Numbered from the stretch's first letter, positions 36,432-45,032 are shown. The stretch is DNA of 64,000 nt from Natronococcus pandeyae (GCF_008122205.1 NZ_PHNJ01000011.1:62001-126000); one strand, 5' to 3'. Notes: generated from the letters alone by a model not told the origin. A program made the numbers and translations.

Positions 36432-36746
36432 GACTGGCCACGGGGACGAAACCTCGCTCGAGAGAGCCACCACTCTCCCGGCCATACCAGATACACAGCG
36501 AGTGCGGTTGTCCGAACGGGTCGATTACTCGTGGGTCTCTTCCTCGATCGGTCGTCGTCGGTCCGGACTCGAGACGGCTCACGAGGGTTCGTCCGAAGAC
36601 ACCAACTGTCACTGGACGGCGTGGAGGTGGACCTGCCGAGAATTTCCCACCGGCGCATGATACAACTCTTGGCGTTAGATCGGCTGATCGGGCTCTGTTG
36701 AAATCCTCAACAGATGACAAGAGTTGCCTGCTGAATACAGAGAATG

Positions 36747-36887
36747 GGCCGTGTTTAGACGCAGCGACAATCGGTTCTCACGCGTTGGTTTCTACATACG
36801 AAACCGGATCGCAAGACGGTCACCACCGTCCTCTGGTTAGACAAAGGGACTCCTGACTCGTCCATTCGGGGGCGTCTAAACACGGCC
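36747..36887. mobile_element. 141-bp MITE-like element with 15-bp inverted ends and 9-bp target duplication
   Basis: The left end GGCCGTGTTTAGACG and right end CGTCTAAACACGGCC are perfect inverted repeats. CAGAGAATG occurs directly on both sides (36738-36746 and 36888-36896). No coding capacity. This is the structure of a non-autonomous transposon; the parent transposase is not in the window. It inserted at the end of repeat copy B. Confidence 0.85.
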
Positions 36888-36896
36888 CAGAGAATG

Positions 36897-37094
36897 GGTT
36901 CAGCAAGACGGGGTCGTTTGTTACCCAACGCGATCAGTTGCATCTCTGCCACACGGCCCCAGCCTCGGTTCTTGCTCCCGAAGATGGACATTTCGCACCG
37001 TTTTCGTCGCCGTGGCTCGTGAACCGATAGCGTCCGTCTCTCGGCCCGCGCGTCCTCGACCGTCAGCCCGTCGTGCTCATTCGTGATCGACGTA
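36897..37094. other. Gene-free stretch
   Basis: No intact gene. A short plus-strand text ending APFSSPWLVNR may be the tail of a lost gene. Confidence 0.3.
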
Positions 37095-37349
37095 TCATTC
37101 GTGACTGGACTGTTTCTGAAAGTAACCTGCTGGTACGAGATGGAACGTCAGCCACAGCGCGATCGCGCCGAGAACGACCAGCTCGATCATCCAGAGGGCG
37201 ATTCCCGAGATGAGCACGACGATCCCGCCGAAAAACGAGATCACGAACCCCACCCTCGTGAACACGGCCCGCAACACCCCTCTCGCGTCGCTGACGTAGC
37301 GAATCGACCAGCGCTCCGGGACTTGCTGCTCCCCGTTCGAGCGTGTCAT
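37095..37349 (-). CDS. Small two-helix membrane protein
   Basis: An 84-residue protein with a basic and polar start (MTRSNGEQQVPERWSIRYVS) and two hydrophobic helices, residues about 35-51 (FVISFFGGIVVLISGIAL) and 54-72. Haloarchaeal genomes hold many such proteins of unknown role. Confidence 0.55.
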   Translation of the reverse strand: MTRSNGEQQVPERWSIRYVSDARGVLRAVFTRVGFVISFFGGIVVLISGIALWMIELVVLGAIALWLTFHLVPAGYFQKQSSHE

Positions 37350-37463
37350 ACACTACCATACGTTGGCATGCATATTACATCATTTTATAAGGACCGATGC
37401 AGGATTTGGGGCACAACTGAGCGCTCACCACCTTCACAGATTGAGCCAGATGTCGTGCATCAT

Positions 37464-37735
37464 TCGCGCTCTCTATTCACCTATGCGGGCTTTCCCGACT
37501 GCCACCGGGAGCGGCAGTCGGGCTGTACTGCCCAGGGATCGGCTTCCTACGCACACGGACCAGTCAACCCACGTGCTTTAGGGCACGGAATAGAACTCGG
37601 TCTCTTGCGTCCCATACTTGTTTCATGCTCTCATGGGATAGCAGAATTTCCATCGAGTCAACACGGCTGCTGAAACCTATCACCGATCGAGGGCTTCAAC
37701 AGAGCCGTCGATCGCTCAGAGCGCAGAAAGCGGAT
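37464..37735 (+). repeat. Second copy of the 17.0-kb dispersed repeat, interrupted by an insertion
   Basis: TTCGCGCTCTCTATTCA (37463-37479) and TCAACACGGCTGCTGAA onward to GAGCCGTCGATCGCTCAG match the reverse complement of 17041-17130 with a few differences, but are separated here by 178 bp that the 17-kb copy lacks. The repeat runs into the end of the 346-residue gene at 37716. Confidence 0.65.
37480..37657 (+). mobile_element. 178-bp insertion with subterminal hairpin (IS200/IS605-like or other small element)
   Basis: Defined by comparison with the uninterrupted copy near 17.1 kb. It starts just after TTCA and ends before a second TCA. A perfect 10-bp stem CCCGACTGCC/GGCAGTCGGG (37494-37503 and 37513-37522) lies close to its left end and a small GTGC-TTTAG-GGCAC hairpin farther right. 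Hairpins near the ends and no longer target duplication are features of IS200/IS605-type ends. Assignment to that family is inference. Confidence 0.5.
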
Positions 37736-38756
37736 TTTCTCGAGACGCGTGGTACAACGCCGTCAACCCGTCCGTCCATTGTGTACTGCTTTCCGCCGCG
37801 TGGCCGTCGTCCAGCGTGCCAAGCGAGTTCTCGAACGACCGAATCGCGTCGTGAAATCGACCGACGGAGCGCTCGATCTCACTGGCCGCCACCGCTTGCG
37901 ACCCGAACTCGTACGCCGCAAGCTCATCCGAAAGCGAGTGGCGTGCGTCCACGCCCAACTCGTATCGAAGATCATCGAGCCGCCCCTGATTCTCCAGCGT
38001 GGCGTCAGCCGGGGTGGCGGTCTGTGACAGCGATTCGTCGATCGCCAACACCGTCTCCTCGATCGCTGGCAACAGGGCGTGCAGTCGGAGATGGAGATAC
38101 AGCGAGCGCAACTCGGCGATGACCCCGAGCCCATTGTCGACGATCGCGGTCACCGACGTAGCAGCGTGATCGAGAAACTCTTCGAGCGGGTCGAACCGAA
38201 GCGCTTCGATCGCGTCGTCGAGTTGTAGTCGAACCGTTTCGAGGGCGTATGGATCGCGCCCGAGCGCAGCGAACCCGTCGGCCGGGTCGTCATCGTGGCG
38301 CAGTACTCGCCACGCTTCGTCGAGAAACTCGTCAGTCAGTTCTCCGTCGTCAATACGGACCGGTGCATCGAGGACGTCAAGAAGCAGTCGTTGGGCCTGA
38401 CTGTAGTCCTCGACCGCCGTGAGCATTTCGACGACTTCGTCGTTCAGAAACCGATTTCCGGAGCGATCATGGGCCTCTTCGATCGACGCGCCGGCGGCCT
38501 GCAGATTCTCGTCGAGGTGCTCGATATCCAGCGTCGCCAGATCTCGCGGTGACGCAAGCGAGGCGCTCGAAAGGTGGTCGTAGTTCGCCTCGAGATGCTC
38601 ACAGGCGGTTTCGATGAACGGCCGTGCGTCAGCACCCTGAGCGCGATTTTTCGCCTCCTGTCCTCGTTCGTATACACGTGGCCCTGCCAGTACGAGTCCG
38701 CCCGTCGCGCCGGCTGCAACAGTCACCCACTGCCGCCGTGTGAAGTCCTCATCCAT
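37716..38756 (-). CDS. Exported or membrane-anchored helical protein of unknown function
   Basis: A 346-residue acidic protein with a twin-arginine-like start (FTRRQWVTVAAGATGGLVLA), so export by Tat or N-terminal anchoring is likely. The rest is alpha-helical with no Cys and no known motif (ACEHLEANYDHLSSASLASP, LHLRLHALLPAIEETVLAID). Its last residues fall within the dispersed repeat, so the C-terminus may have been altered by the insertion. Divergent from the next gene, with which it may work. Confidence 0.6.
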   Translation of the reverse strand: MDEDFTRRQWVTVAAGATGGLVLAGPRVYERGQEAKNRAQGADARPFIETACEHLEANYDHLSSASLASPRDLATLDIEHLDENLQAAGASIEEAHDRSGNRFLNDEVVEMLTAVEDYSQAQRLLLDVLDAPVRIDDGELTDEFLDEAWRVLRHDDDPADGFAALGRDPYALETVRLQLDDAIEALRFDPLEEFLDHAATSVTAIVDNGLGVIAELRSLYLHLRLHALLPAIEETVLAIDESLSQTATPADATLENQGRLDDLRYELGVDARHSLSDELAAYEFGSQAVAASEIERSVGRFHDAIRSFENSLGTLDDGHAAESSTQWTDGLTALYHASRENPLSAL

Positions 38757-38846
38757 CTCGCCGGTGCCGGTTACTCATCCCCGCCACAAAGCTGTTGGCC
38801 AGAAGATATTATTAGAATTGGTGAATTACAGGAACACAACAAGTGG

Positions 38847-39827
38847 ATGACTGCATTTACTCCCGCCGAGCAGCCGATCGACGACTCCATACAGGCGCTG
38901 CAGCCGACGTTTGCGGCGATCTCCGAGGCACGACTCGGAGTCGACCGACGCCAGTTCGCGACCGACGTCTCGCTCGAGGTCGCGCCGGTCACGGCGGCGC
39001 TCTTCGACCCCGACGAAGGCGGACTCGACCTCGAGGCGCTCACCGACTCGACGGCGGTCGGGGAGCGAGAGTTACTCCGCGTCCGGAAGGTCTCGGAGGT
39101 GTACGAGCAGGAGCTGGGGGTCCGGCTCCCGACCGGGTCGCTCACCCGGGCGGCGCTCACCGCCGGCAAACTGACGACGATCGGCGGAATCCTCATTAGC
39201 CTCGATGGGGTCCGCGAAGCGACAGGCGCGATCAAAACCGCCTACACCAAGGGTGGTACCGATAACGTCGACGACGACCTGCTCGAGGATTTTTACGTCG
39301 CCTCGGGCGTGTTCATCGGAGAGCTGGTGTTGATGCTGACGCCGTTTTCCGCGAACTTCGCGTTTCAGGCGACCGGACGCCTCCACAGCCGGCTCCTGTG
39401 GCACCGGTTCAAGGAGTACCGGTCGGCCTACCGCATCCTGCTCCATCACCTCTACTACTTTTTCAACGGGGTTCCCAGCCTGGCGCTGCACACGCTGCGC
39501 GACGCCCGTGATCACGTTACTGATTTCGTTGACTCGGTCGTCTTCCTGGTCGAGACCACCTGGGAGGTGTTCGATGAACCCGCCGTGCTCGGCGACCTCT
39601 CCCCGAGCGATCTCTCGCGGAGTCTCGTGCAGGGGATTCTGGATCTGTCGCTCGAGGACATTCGGGACGATCTCGGGGATGGGATCGATCGCCTCCAAGA
39701 ATACGTTGAAGAAATCATTGCGGATCTGCAAGCCCATTACACCGAGCTTTTCGAGACGGTGTTGGGCGACGTCTCTCGAGACGACCTTATTGCGAGGATC
39801 GTTCGCACGCTCGTCGATCGCCGATGA
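38847..39827 (+). CDS. Unknown 326-residue acidic protein, possibly membrane-associated
   Basis: Start chosen at ATG 38847 (MTAFTPAEQPIDDSIQALQP) after GGAACACAAC; the frame is open to 38574, but that stretch overlaps the divergent gene and lacks haloarchaeal composition. Residues about 95-190 have two hydrophobic stretches (LTAGKLTTIGGILISL, FIGELVLMLTPFSANFAFQA). The C-terminal third is helical with periodic Leu/Asp (LSLEDIRDDLGDGIDRLQEY). Family not recognised. It shares a promoter region with the Tat-like protein, which suggests a common function. Confidence 0.6.
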   Translation: MTAFTPAEQPIDDSIQALQPTFAAISEARLGVDRRQFATDVSLEVAPVTAALFDPDEGGLDLEALTDSTAVGERELLRVRKVSEVYEQELGVRLPTGSLTRAALTAGKLTTIGGILISLDGVREATGAIKTAYTKGGTDNVDDDLLEDFYVASGVFIGELVLMLTPFSANFAFQATGRLHSRLLWHRFKEYRSAYRILLHHLYYFFNGVPSLALHTLRDARDHVTDFVDSVVFLVETTWEVFDEPAVLGDLSPSDLSRSLVQGILDLSLEDIRDDLGDGIDRLQEYVEEIIADLQAHYTELFETVLGDVSRDDLIARIVRTLVDRR

Positions 39828-39978
39828 ATACTTTCGTTTCTGTCTCGGAGTCGGTTTTTCAAGTAGAACTGACGAATCACTGGCTGGAGAGTAAGGTTAC
39901 TAACAATATTGCATCTCTTGCTGGTTAGCCCGCAGATAGCCGGTGAATCATTGGTGCAGTACTCCGATTTCTAACCGA

Positions 39979-40308
39979 TCAGGAACTGACCAACGAACGC
40001 AGTTTACTCATCCGGCTGGGTTCGGCGAATTTCTGTCCGCACTCGGGGCAGGTCACACCGTCTCGCTTCCCAGCGACCCAGGTCCCGAGTTTGTAGCCGA
40101 CGTACGCGCCGATCAATCCGAGTGGGAGCATTGCGGTGAACCCGATTCCCGCAGTCGCGATCCCAAATGTTGTTCCAACACCAACTCCGAAAAAGAGTGC
40201 GAAGATCGCAGCAATGCCGAACGCGTACAGCAGTTTGTGTTTTGGTCTTTCCGGCCGGACGATCTCGTCGCATGACGTACACCTGACGTCAAGTGTTGTG
40301 ATATCCAC
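39979..40308 (-). CDS. Small zinc-ribbon protein with two membrane helices
   Basis: A 109-residue protein: a CxxC near residue 10 (VRCTSCDEIVRPERP), two hydrophobic helices (residues about 27-50 and 55-75), then a second CxxC (TCPECGQKFAEP). The two pairs can make one zinc site across the membrane hairpin. A common but uncharacterised haloarchaeal architecture. Confidence 0.65.
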   Translation of the reverse strand: MDITTLDVRCTSCDEIVRPERPKHKLLYAFGIAAIFALFFGVGVGTTFGIATAGIGFTAMLPLGLIGAYVGYKLGTWVAGKRDGVTCPECGQKFAEPSRMSKLRSLVSS

Positions 40309-40332
40309 ACGACCTATATCTACACAATACAG

Positions 40333-40686
40333 TTAAAAATTCTGTCTTGACTTGGCGACAAACTCCTCTGGCGATGTGTCCTGATACTTTCCTTCAACTG
40401 TTCCATGACAGGAGGGACATAGTGCCACCAGATTTGAGAGCGCGTTCATCTGGTGCCACTCGCTCGCTGCGAACTCCCTGCGGGGCGTAATGTGGTGAAC
40501 TGCGGGTCTCCTGCCGATCTCTGTTTCCGTCTTGCCACAAATCCGACACTGATAATCGTCCCGCTCGAGACACTTCCGCCGTTGTTTCGTCCAGTTCGGG
40601 CCGTACCCCGTCGCAGAGTACGGAGAGTCCAGTCCGAACAGGTTATAGAGGCCGCGAACCAGAATTTCGACGATAATGTTACCCAT
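40333..40686 (-). CDS. HNH endonuclease
   Basis: A 117-residue HNH protein with an intact motif: YQCRICGKTE, AVHHITPRREF, NLVALCPSCHGTVEGK. Both Cys pairs and the HH and N residues are present. The N-terminal 30 residues are hydrophobic (MGNIIVEILVRGLYNLFGLD). Small HNH genes of this kind are often mobile. Start at ATG 40686. Confidence 0.8.
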   Translation of the reverse strand: MGNIIVEILVRGLYNLFGLDSPYSATGYGPNWTKQRRKCLERDDYQCRICGKTETEIGRRPAVHHITPRREFAASEWHQMNALSNLVALCPSCHGTVEGKYQDTSPEEFVAKSRQNF

Positions 40687-40806
40687 TGCTGTCTGATCGC
40701 AAGATGCTTCTCCCAGATAAAATGTATTATATTGTGAATCCTAGGATCAGTATAGTTTTCAGGGAGCCACCAGCGCGGACGGCGGGGCCACTTTCCTTTC
40801 TGTGCA

Positions 40807-41297
40807 CTACGTCCGGTGCCGCTCCTCCTCGGGGATCGACTCGGGATCGACCGTGACGAGATCCCACTCGTCAGTCCCCCAGACCCACGACGGCGCGGCC
40901 CCAGAATCTCATAACCGCGTCGTTCAGCATCGAACCGATGATAGATCGGCTCCTCGACGGCCCGGTCGGCCGGCGCGACCGCCTCCCAGCCCGCCCCCTC
41001 GGCGACGATCACCGGCTCCGCTGGGAGGTCGGGCGACTCGTATGCGGCCGACTCGTTGGCCTCCGCCAGCACCTCCTCGAGGCGGTCGTCATCCCACGCG
41101 ATCCGCACGGCGTCGTGGGCGGGGGTCGGCCCCGGAGTATTCCACTTGATTTTACCGTGGACCTCGGACGTTGACGGTGTTGCATCTATACTCCTGGGCG
41201 AATCGTCGGGCCGTTCGACGACGAACCCTTTCGAGGCAAGTAAACCCTTGAGATCGGACTCGGTACCGGAACTGAAAGCCGGCGTATAAATGGCCAT
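40807..41297 (-). pseudogene. Unknown gene with a probable single frameshift
   Basis: From ATG 41297 (MAIYTPAFSSGTESDLKGLL) the frame is acidic and protein-like to YEILGP, then turns into a basic Ser/Arg-rich text. A one-base shift at the GGGG run (40899-40902) gives instead PSWVWGTDEWDLVTVDPESI and a stop at 40807-40809, which restores normal composition and a natural end. So the gene (about 163 residues) is either broken or has a base error here. Family unknown. Confidence 0.6.
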
Positions 41298-41566
41298 GAA
41301 GCCAACAGATGGCACCCCTTGTCCGCGGCCGCCTCTTCTTTCGCTCGTTCCTTCTCGAGGGCCCTGATGGTGGCCTAATGGCTATATATGAGCGTGACCA
41401 AGCAGGACAGCTTTGACTTCATATAATGACAAGCTCATCAAATAACGGTTCTGGATCGCGGCCCGCCCTAGGGAGGCGAGCGAACGGGGCGCGACATCGT
41501 TCGGCCGCCGGTTCGTCCCAACCGACGGACTGGGTGACCGCGAGCTAGGCCACGGAATGCTTTTGC

Positions 41567-41582
41567 GTATGGGTACCCATAC
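41567..41582. promoter_or_regulatory. 16-bp perfect palindrome before vapB
   Basis: GTATGGGTACCCATAC ends 8 bp before the antitoxin ATG. VapB/VapBC complexes bind such palindromes to repress their own operon, so this is the probable operator. Confidence 0.7.
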
Positions 41583-41589
41583 ATTATTC

Positions 41590-41817
41590 ATGAGCAAGAA
41601 CATCGCCATCTCGGACGACGTCTACCGCGAGCTCAAGCGGGAGAAGGGCGAGCGGAGCTTCAGCGACGTCATCCGGGACCACCTCGAGGAGCGCCGCCAG
41701 CTCGCCGACGTTACGGGGGCGGGCGTGCTCGATCCCGACACCCAGGGGGCCGTGAAAGACGACGTCGAACGCCTGAGCCAGGGAACGCTGTCGCGCCTTG
41801 ACGATGAAACTCTGTGA
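41590..41817 (+). CDS. vapB: VapB-type antitoxin
   Basis: A 75-residue protein from ATG 41590 (MSKNIAISDDVYRELKREKG). Residues 1-35 match the DUF217/ribbon-helix-helix antitoxins of archaea (IAISDDVYRELKREKGERSF then SDVIRDHLE), which bind DNA as dimers; the C-terminal part would wrap the toxin. Overlaps vapC by 14 bp. The longer start at 41557 would run through the operator and is rejected. Confidence 0.85.
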   Translation: MSKNIAISDDVYRELKREKGERSFSDVIRDHLEERRQLADVTGAGVLDPDTQGAVKDDVERLSQGTLSRLDDETL

Positions 41818-42214
41818 TACGTCGGTTCTCGTCGATATTGACCGCGGTGGGGTCGACGACCGCGTCGGGAAACTCGACGATGAGGGTCGCCACGCGATCA
41901 GTACGGTGACCGTCACCGAACTCCGGCTCGGCGTGAACAAGCGATACGAGGCGGGGGACCACCGACAGGAGACGCTCGACGACCTCGAGCGCCTGCTCGC
42001 CCGGTTCGAAATCGTTGACGCCGATCGAGCGATCGCGAGCGCCGCGGCCGATCTCATCCACACGCTGCAGGTGCGGGGCGAACCGCTCCACGATCTCCAC
42101 GACGTCTACGTCGGCGCGACCGCCCTGACCGAACAGCTGCCGGTGCTCACCGCGAACGCGGATCATTTCGACCGGATGGACGATGTGGCCGTCGTCGACT
42201 GGACGACCTTTTGA
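41804..42214 (+). CDS. vapC: VapC-type PIN-domain toxin
   Basis: A 136-residue PIN RNase starting MKLCDTSVLVDIDRGG (ATG 41804). The acidic residues expected in the active site are visible: Asp5 in CDTSVLVD, Glu in TVTELRLGV (residue about 43), Asp in DLHDVYVGATAL (residues about 94-98) and a later Asp near NADHFDRMD. VapC enzymes cut tRNA or rRNA and are held inactive by VapB. The operon is intact and includes its operator. Confidence 0.88.
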   Translation: MKLCDTSVLVDIDRGGVDDRVGKLDDEGRHAISTVTVTELRLGVNKRYEAGDHRQETLDDLERLLARFEIVDADRAIASAAADLIHTLQVRGEPLHDLHDVYVGATALTEQLPVLTANADHFDRMDDVAVVDWTTF

Positions 42215-42241
42215 GCACGCTCCGGTGCGGGAGCTCCGAGG

Positions 42242-42427
42242 CTAACCCGGAGTCTGGCGGCCATGCAGCCAGTACAACAGGCTCCCCGCAGTGGCAGTGA
42301 GGGCCTTGCCAGTACCCGGTAACCCGCAAATAGAGCCCGGTGGCGGGAGAGAGCCGTTGTAGACGCCGTTGAGGATGGTTGTCAGATTCCTTATACCACG
42401 GAACCGGTCGATCTCATTGACCGCCAT
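42242..42427 (-). pseudogene. Possible NTPase remnant
   Basis: A 61-codon frame on the minus strand contains GSICGLPGTGKALTATAG, close to a Walker A loop but with Ala in place of the Ser/Thr. Could be a remnant of an AAA or ABC ATPase, or chance. Confidence 0.25.
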
Positions 42428-42652
42428 TGTTTTCGACGGTTCGCAAGCGACACCTCGTACCGGCTTAGAGAGCGAGACTGAAACTCCCTCGTGCCGCGGT
42501 CGGTCGTTACCGTCTATATCCTGACAACCGGCTCACAATCTTCCCAAACAGAATTAGTTCTTGAATGCCTTCACGCAGTATTTCGAATCAAACCGTAGAA
42601 CAGATCCAATAACGTAAATTAACATACTAGTATCTATTTCTTAAATAAATTA

Positions 42653-42660
42653 TTTATAGT
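42653..42660 (+). promoter_or_regulatory. TATA box of the conjugation-type operon
   Basis: TTTATAGT stands 20-27 bp before the ATG at 42680 in an AT-rich gap, the spacing seen for leaderless haloarchaeal transcripts. A 10-bp palindrome ATACTAGTAT (42624-42633) just upstream might bind a regulator. By eye only. Confidence 0.5.
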
Positions 42661-42679
42661 AACGGATAAGAGCACGACT

Positions 42680-43018
42680 ATGGGCCATCAGATTAAAGAG
42701 GCTCGAGCACTGGTCGTCCTGCTCGCGTTCATCGCAAGCACAGGGATCGCCGCGGCACAAGAAAACGAGATCAATAGTTCCCTGACAGAGATTGAGCAAT
42801 TCGTCGCAACCACACTGGGTCAGATCGGTGTGATCGTCTTCCTTATTGGTGCTGCCGCCTGGTTCGTCTCGCGCAAAAATGCCAGCCGTGCCCAGTGGGG
42901 CTGGCGAGGCATGTGGGGCGGTGCTGGGATGATCATCCTTTCAGTCAGTTATAACGTGTTCGTGACGCTCTTCGAAGATCTCGCTCCGGGACTACTCCTC
43001 CCCTGGATCCCCCTCTGA
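42680..43018 (+). CDS. VirB2/TrbC-like small membrane protein (candidate pilin)
   Basis: A 112-residue protein with a signal-like first helix (LVVLLAFIASTGIAAA, residues about 11-26, followed by QEN as a possible cleavage site) and two more hydrophobic helices (IGVIVFLIGAAAWFVS, residues about 48-63, and GGAGMIILSVSYNVFVTLFE). Size and topology fit VirB2/TrbC, the subunit of conjugative pili. First gene of the operon, as virB2 often is. No sequence motif makes the call certain. Confidence 0.55.
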   Translation: MGHQIKEARALVVLLAFIASTGIAAAQENEINSSLTEIEQFVATTLGQIGVIVFLIGAAAWFVSRKNASRAQWGWRGMWGGAGMIILSVSYNVFVTLFEDLAPGLLLPWIPL

Positions 43019-43075
43019 CTAGTACGTCCAGCAGGACCCATGGCTCATCGCTAACAACAGCTCCATTCCCTACGA

Positions 43076-44953
43076 ATGCACAGACGGCACCTGTCGCTCG
43101 GACTCCTGCTCGTGGCCCTCCTGACACTCACAGGTAGCAGTGCGGGTGTGACATCCGCCTCGGACACTACGGCCAACGAAACAGACGTGTTCATTTCTGA
43201 TAAGCCCGATCCAGAGGCTGGCTCACTCCCACCGTTCGTGCTTCCAGAGCTCGAGGATGTCGACAATGCAGAGAATATCTCCATGGCGGAGCTGAGTCAA
43301 ATACGCGATTTCTACTATACGACGACGCTACCCCCGTATCGGGTCGGCACGGACCAGCAGACACTGCGTGAGTACCGTCTCGAGCAGTACCAGTCGATCG
43401 AGCGCAACGAGTCCACGAGTCTCTGGCTCCCGGACTCACAACGCTCGAACGGCACAGTTGTCACGGACGCTCACGTAACGATCCTTGGCACAGCAGAAGG
43501 GACACAGACCGGTCTGGAGTCTGAAGCGGCTGATGAAGACGATAACGAGAGTGACCTCCTGCTGGTGCCCCGTGACGGGACGGTCCTCACCCACCTCGAT
43601 TACTCGACTCGCATTCCGGAGGGAACCTGTGCCACGACCGACCAGACTCGGACCTGCCTCAACGTCACACTCACCGATCAGGAGGTCGACCGCACACTCG
43701 AGATCGGACCCCAATCGTGGAGTGGCAACCCAGAGACGCCCCACCAACTCACTTACTCCGACGCGAACGCGACCGAGCCGACAACGATGGAGGTGGAGGC
43801 GACGATCACCTCGACGCTTGCAATCCAGGAGACCACCTACGTCCGTGAAGGGACCGACTGGATACCAACGAATACGACCGATGCCGAGACGCTCGAACTC
43901 TCCCACACGGTCCAAGATAAGGCACCCGTTGTCGCCACGACGAACCAAGAGCTGTCGGTCGACCAGACGATCGTCCGTTCAGAGGAGGAGATCGACCGGA
44001 TCATCCTCGAGTTCGATGGACCGGAGACGCTCCCTGATCGACGACTCTGGAGTACTGCGACGTTCGAGAACGATGCTGGGCAGATCGAGAATATCTGGGG
44101 GATTTACTCACAGCGCCAATACGAGAACGCCACGCGAGGCCATCGGCCAGGAACTGATATATCGATTCCCCCGGATCAAACCGAGTCCAACGCGACGGTG
44201 CCAGCGCTCGAGGACACATCGTCGGTGACACCGTCGACAATAAACCAGACACCCGAGCAACAGCTACCAGCGCCAGCGACACACCACGAAACCGTTCCGT
44301 TCCCGAACGTCCTCGAGAAGCAACTCACCGCACAGCGAGAGCACCCTACGTTTCAACGAGGCCAGAATACCAGCACCACAGTTCCACCAGAACTCGCCAG
44401 TTCAAACAGCTTCAGGTTCGACTCGGAACCAGCACCGCTCGATGAGCACGTCAATCTCACGTCAGTCGAACCGCATGGGCATACGACGCTCATCGTCGAG
44501 AACGCAGAGCAGCCAGTCACAGAGGTCCGCGATATCCACAACGATTCGATTCCACTCTCGACACAAACCGTCCAAGAGCGCGACGTTCAGCTCGAGGCGA
44601 CGACCCTCAACGACACTCATGCACGAATCCAACTGCTCGATGGAAACACCAGCCAGCCGCTTGCCGGCGAGGCACTCTGGCTCCAAGGCGCTGCCCAGGG
44701 GCAGGTCACAACCGATTCTGATGGCGTTGCAATCGTCGAACGGCGTGATCTCTTCGTCACCGCCTCGTTCACGGGCGTGACCAACGCTGCGGAGGGGATC
44801 TATTACAGTTCGACACAGACGCAGATCGCCTTCCAGCCAGAGCCGTTCAACATCTATCAGCTACTGCTGAGCTTCGCTGGGGCGTTCGTCTCGATTATCG
44901 CGTTTGTCATCTTCTACCTGCCGTTTGCGTATATGCGGGGTGCAGACAAGTGA
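43076..44953 (+). CDS. Large exported protein with C-terminal anchor, conjugation cluster
   Basis: A 625-residue protein with an N-terminal signal (MHRRHLSLGLLLVALLTLTG), an extracellular part of about 560 residues rich in Thr/Ser and N-glycosylation sequons (NET, NES, NVT, NAT, NQT, NTS and others), and a C-terminal helix (residues about 592-618, LLLSFAGAFVSIIAFVIFYL). The late part (residues about 530-575: ARIQLLDGNTSQPLAGEALW, TTDSDGVAIVE) looks like an Ig-like fold. Because it sits between VirB2- and VirB6-like genes it may be the surface part of the mating apparatus, perhaps in adhesion. Function is inference. Confidence 0.6.
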   Translation: MHRRHLSLGLLLVALLTLTGSSAGVTSASDTTANETDVFISDKPDPEAGSLPPFVLPELEDVDNAENISMAELSQIRDFYYTTTLPPYRVGTDQQTLREYRLEQYQSIERNESTSLWLPDSQRSNGTVVTDAHVTILGTAEGTQTGLESEAADEDDNESDLLLVPRDGTVLTHLDYSTRIPEGTCATTDQTRTCLNVTLTDQEVDRTLEIGPQSWSGNPETPHQLTYSDANATEPTTMEVEATITSTLAIQETTYVREGTDWIPTNTTDAETLELSHTVQDKAPVVATTNQELSVDQTIVRSEEEIDRIILEFDGPETLPDRRLWSTATFENDAGQIENIWGIYSQRQYENATRGHRPGTDISIPPDQTESNATVPALEDTSSVTPSTINQTPEQQLPAPATHHETVPFPNVLEKQLTAQREHPTFQRGQNTSTTVPPELASSNSFRFDSEPAPLDEHVNLTSVEPHGHTTLIVENAEQPVTEVRDIHNDSIPLSTQTVQERDVQLEATTLNDTHARIQLLDGNTSQPLAGEALWLQGAAQGQVTTDSDGVAIVERRDLFVTASFTGVTNAAEGIYYSSTQTQIAFQPEPFNIYQLLLSFAGAFVSIIAFVIFYLPFAYMRGADK

Positions 44954-45032
44954 TTCTCGAGCGATCCAGCACAGCGAGACTGAACATCCCCTCCACGGCT
45001 CCCACGCCGACGACAGAGACTCCATCAGACTC

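Larger units (their letters stand above)
35214..36745 (+). repeat. Repeat copy B: decayed copy of the four-gene module
   Basis: Inverted match of 21001-22970. The order (shortened first gene, 35-codon gene, 74-codon gene, long gene and tail) is the same. Two internal losses are clear: part of the first gene and the coiled-coil half of the last gene. The outer end is at ATTCTCTGTATTCAGCAGGC read on the minus strand, next to the MITE at 36747. Confidence 0.75.

Noticed and set aside
21001-36745. Inversion by recombination between module copies A and B
   Set aside because: The proven breakpoints lie at 14.2 and 32.7 kb, outside and between the copies; nothing at the copies indicates a crossover.
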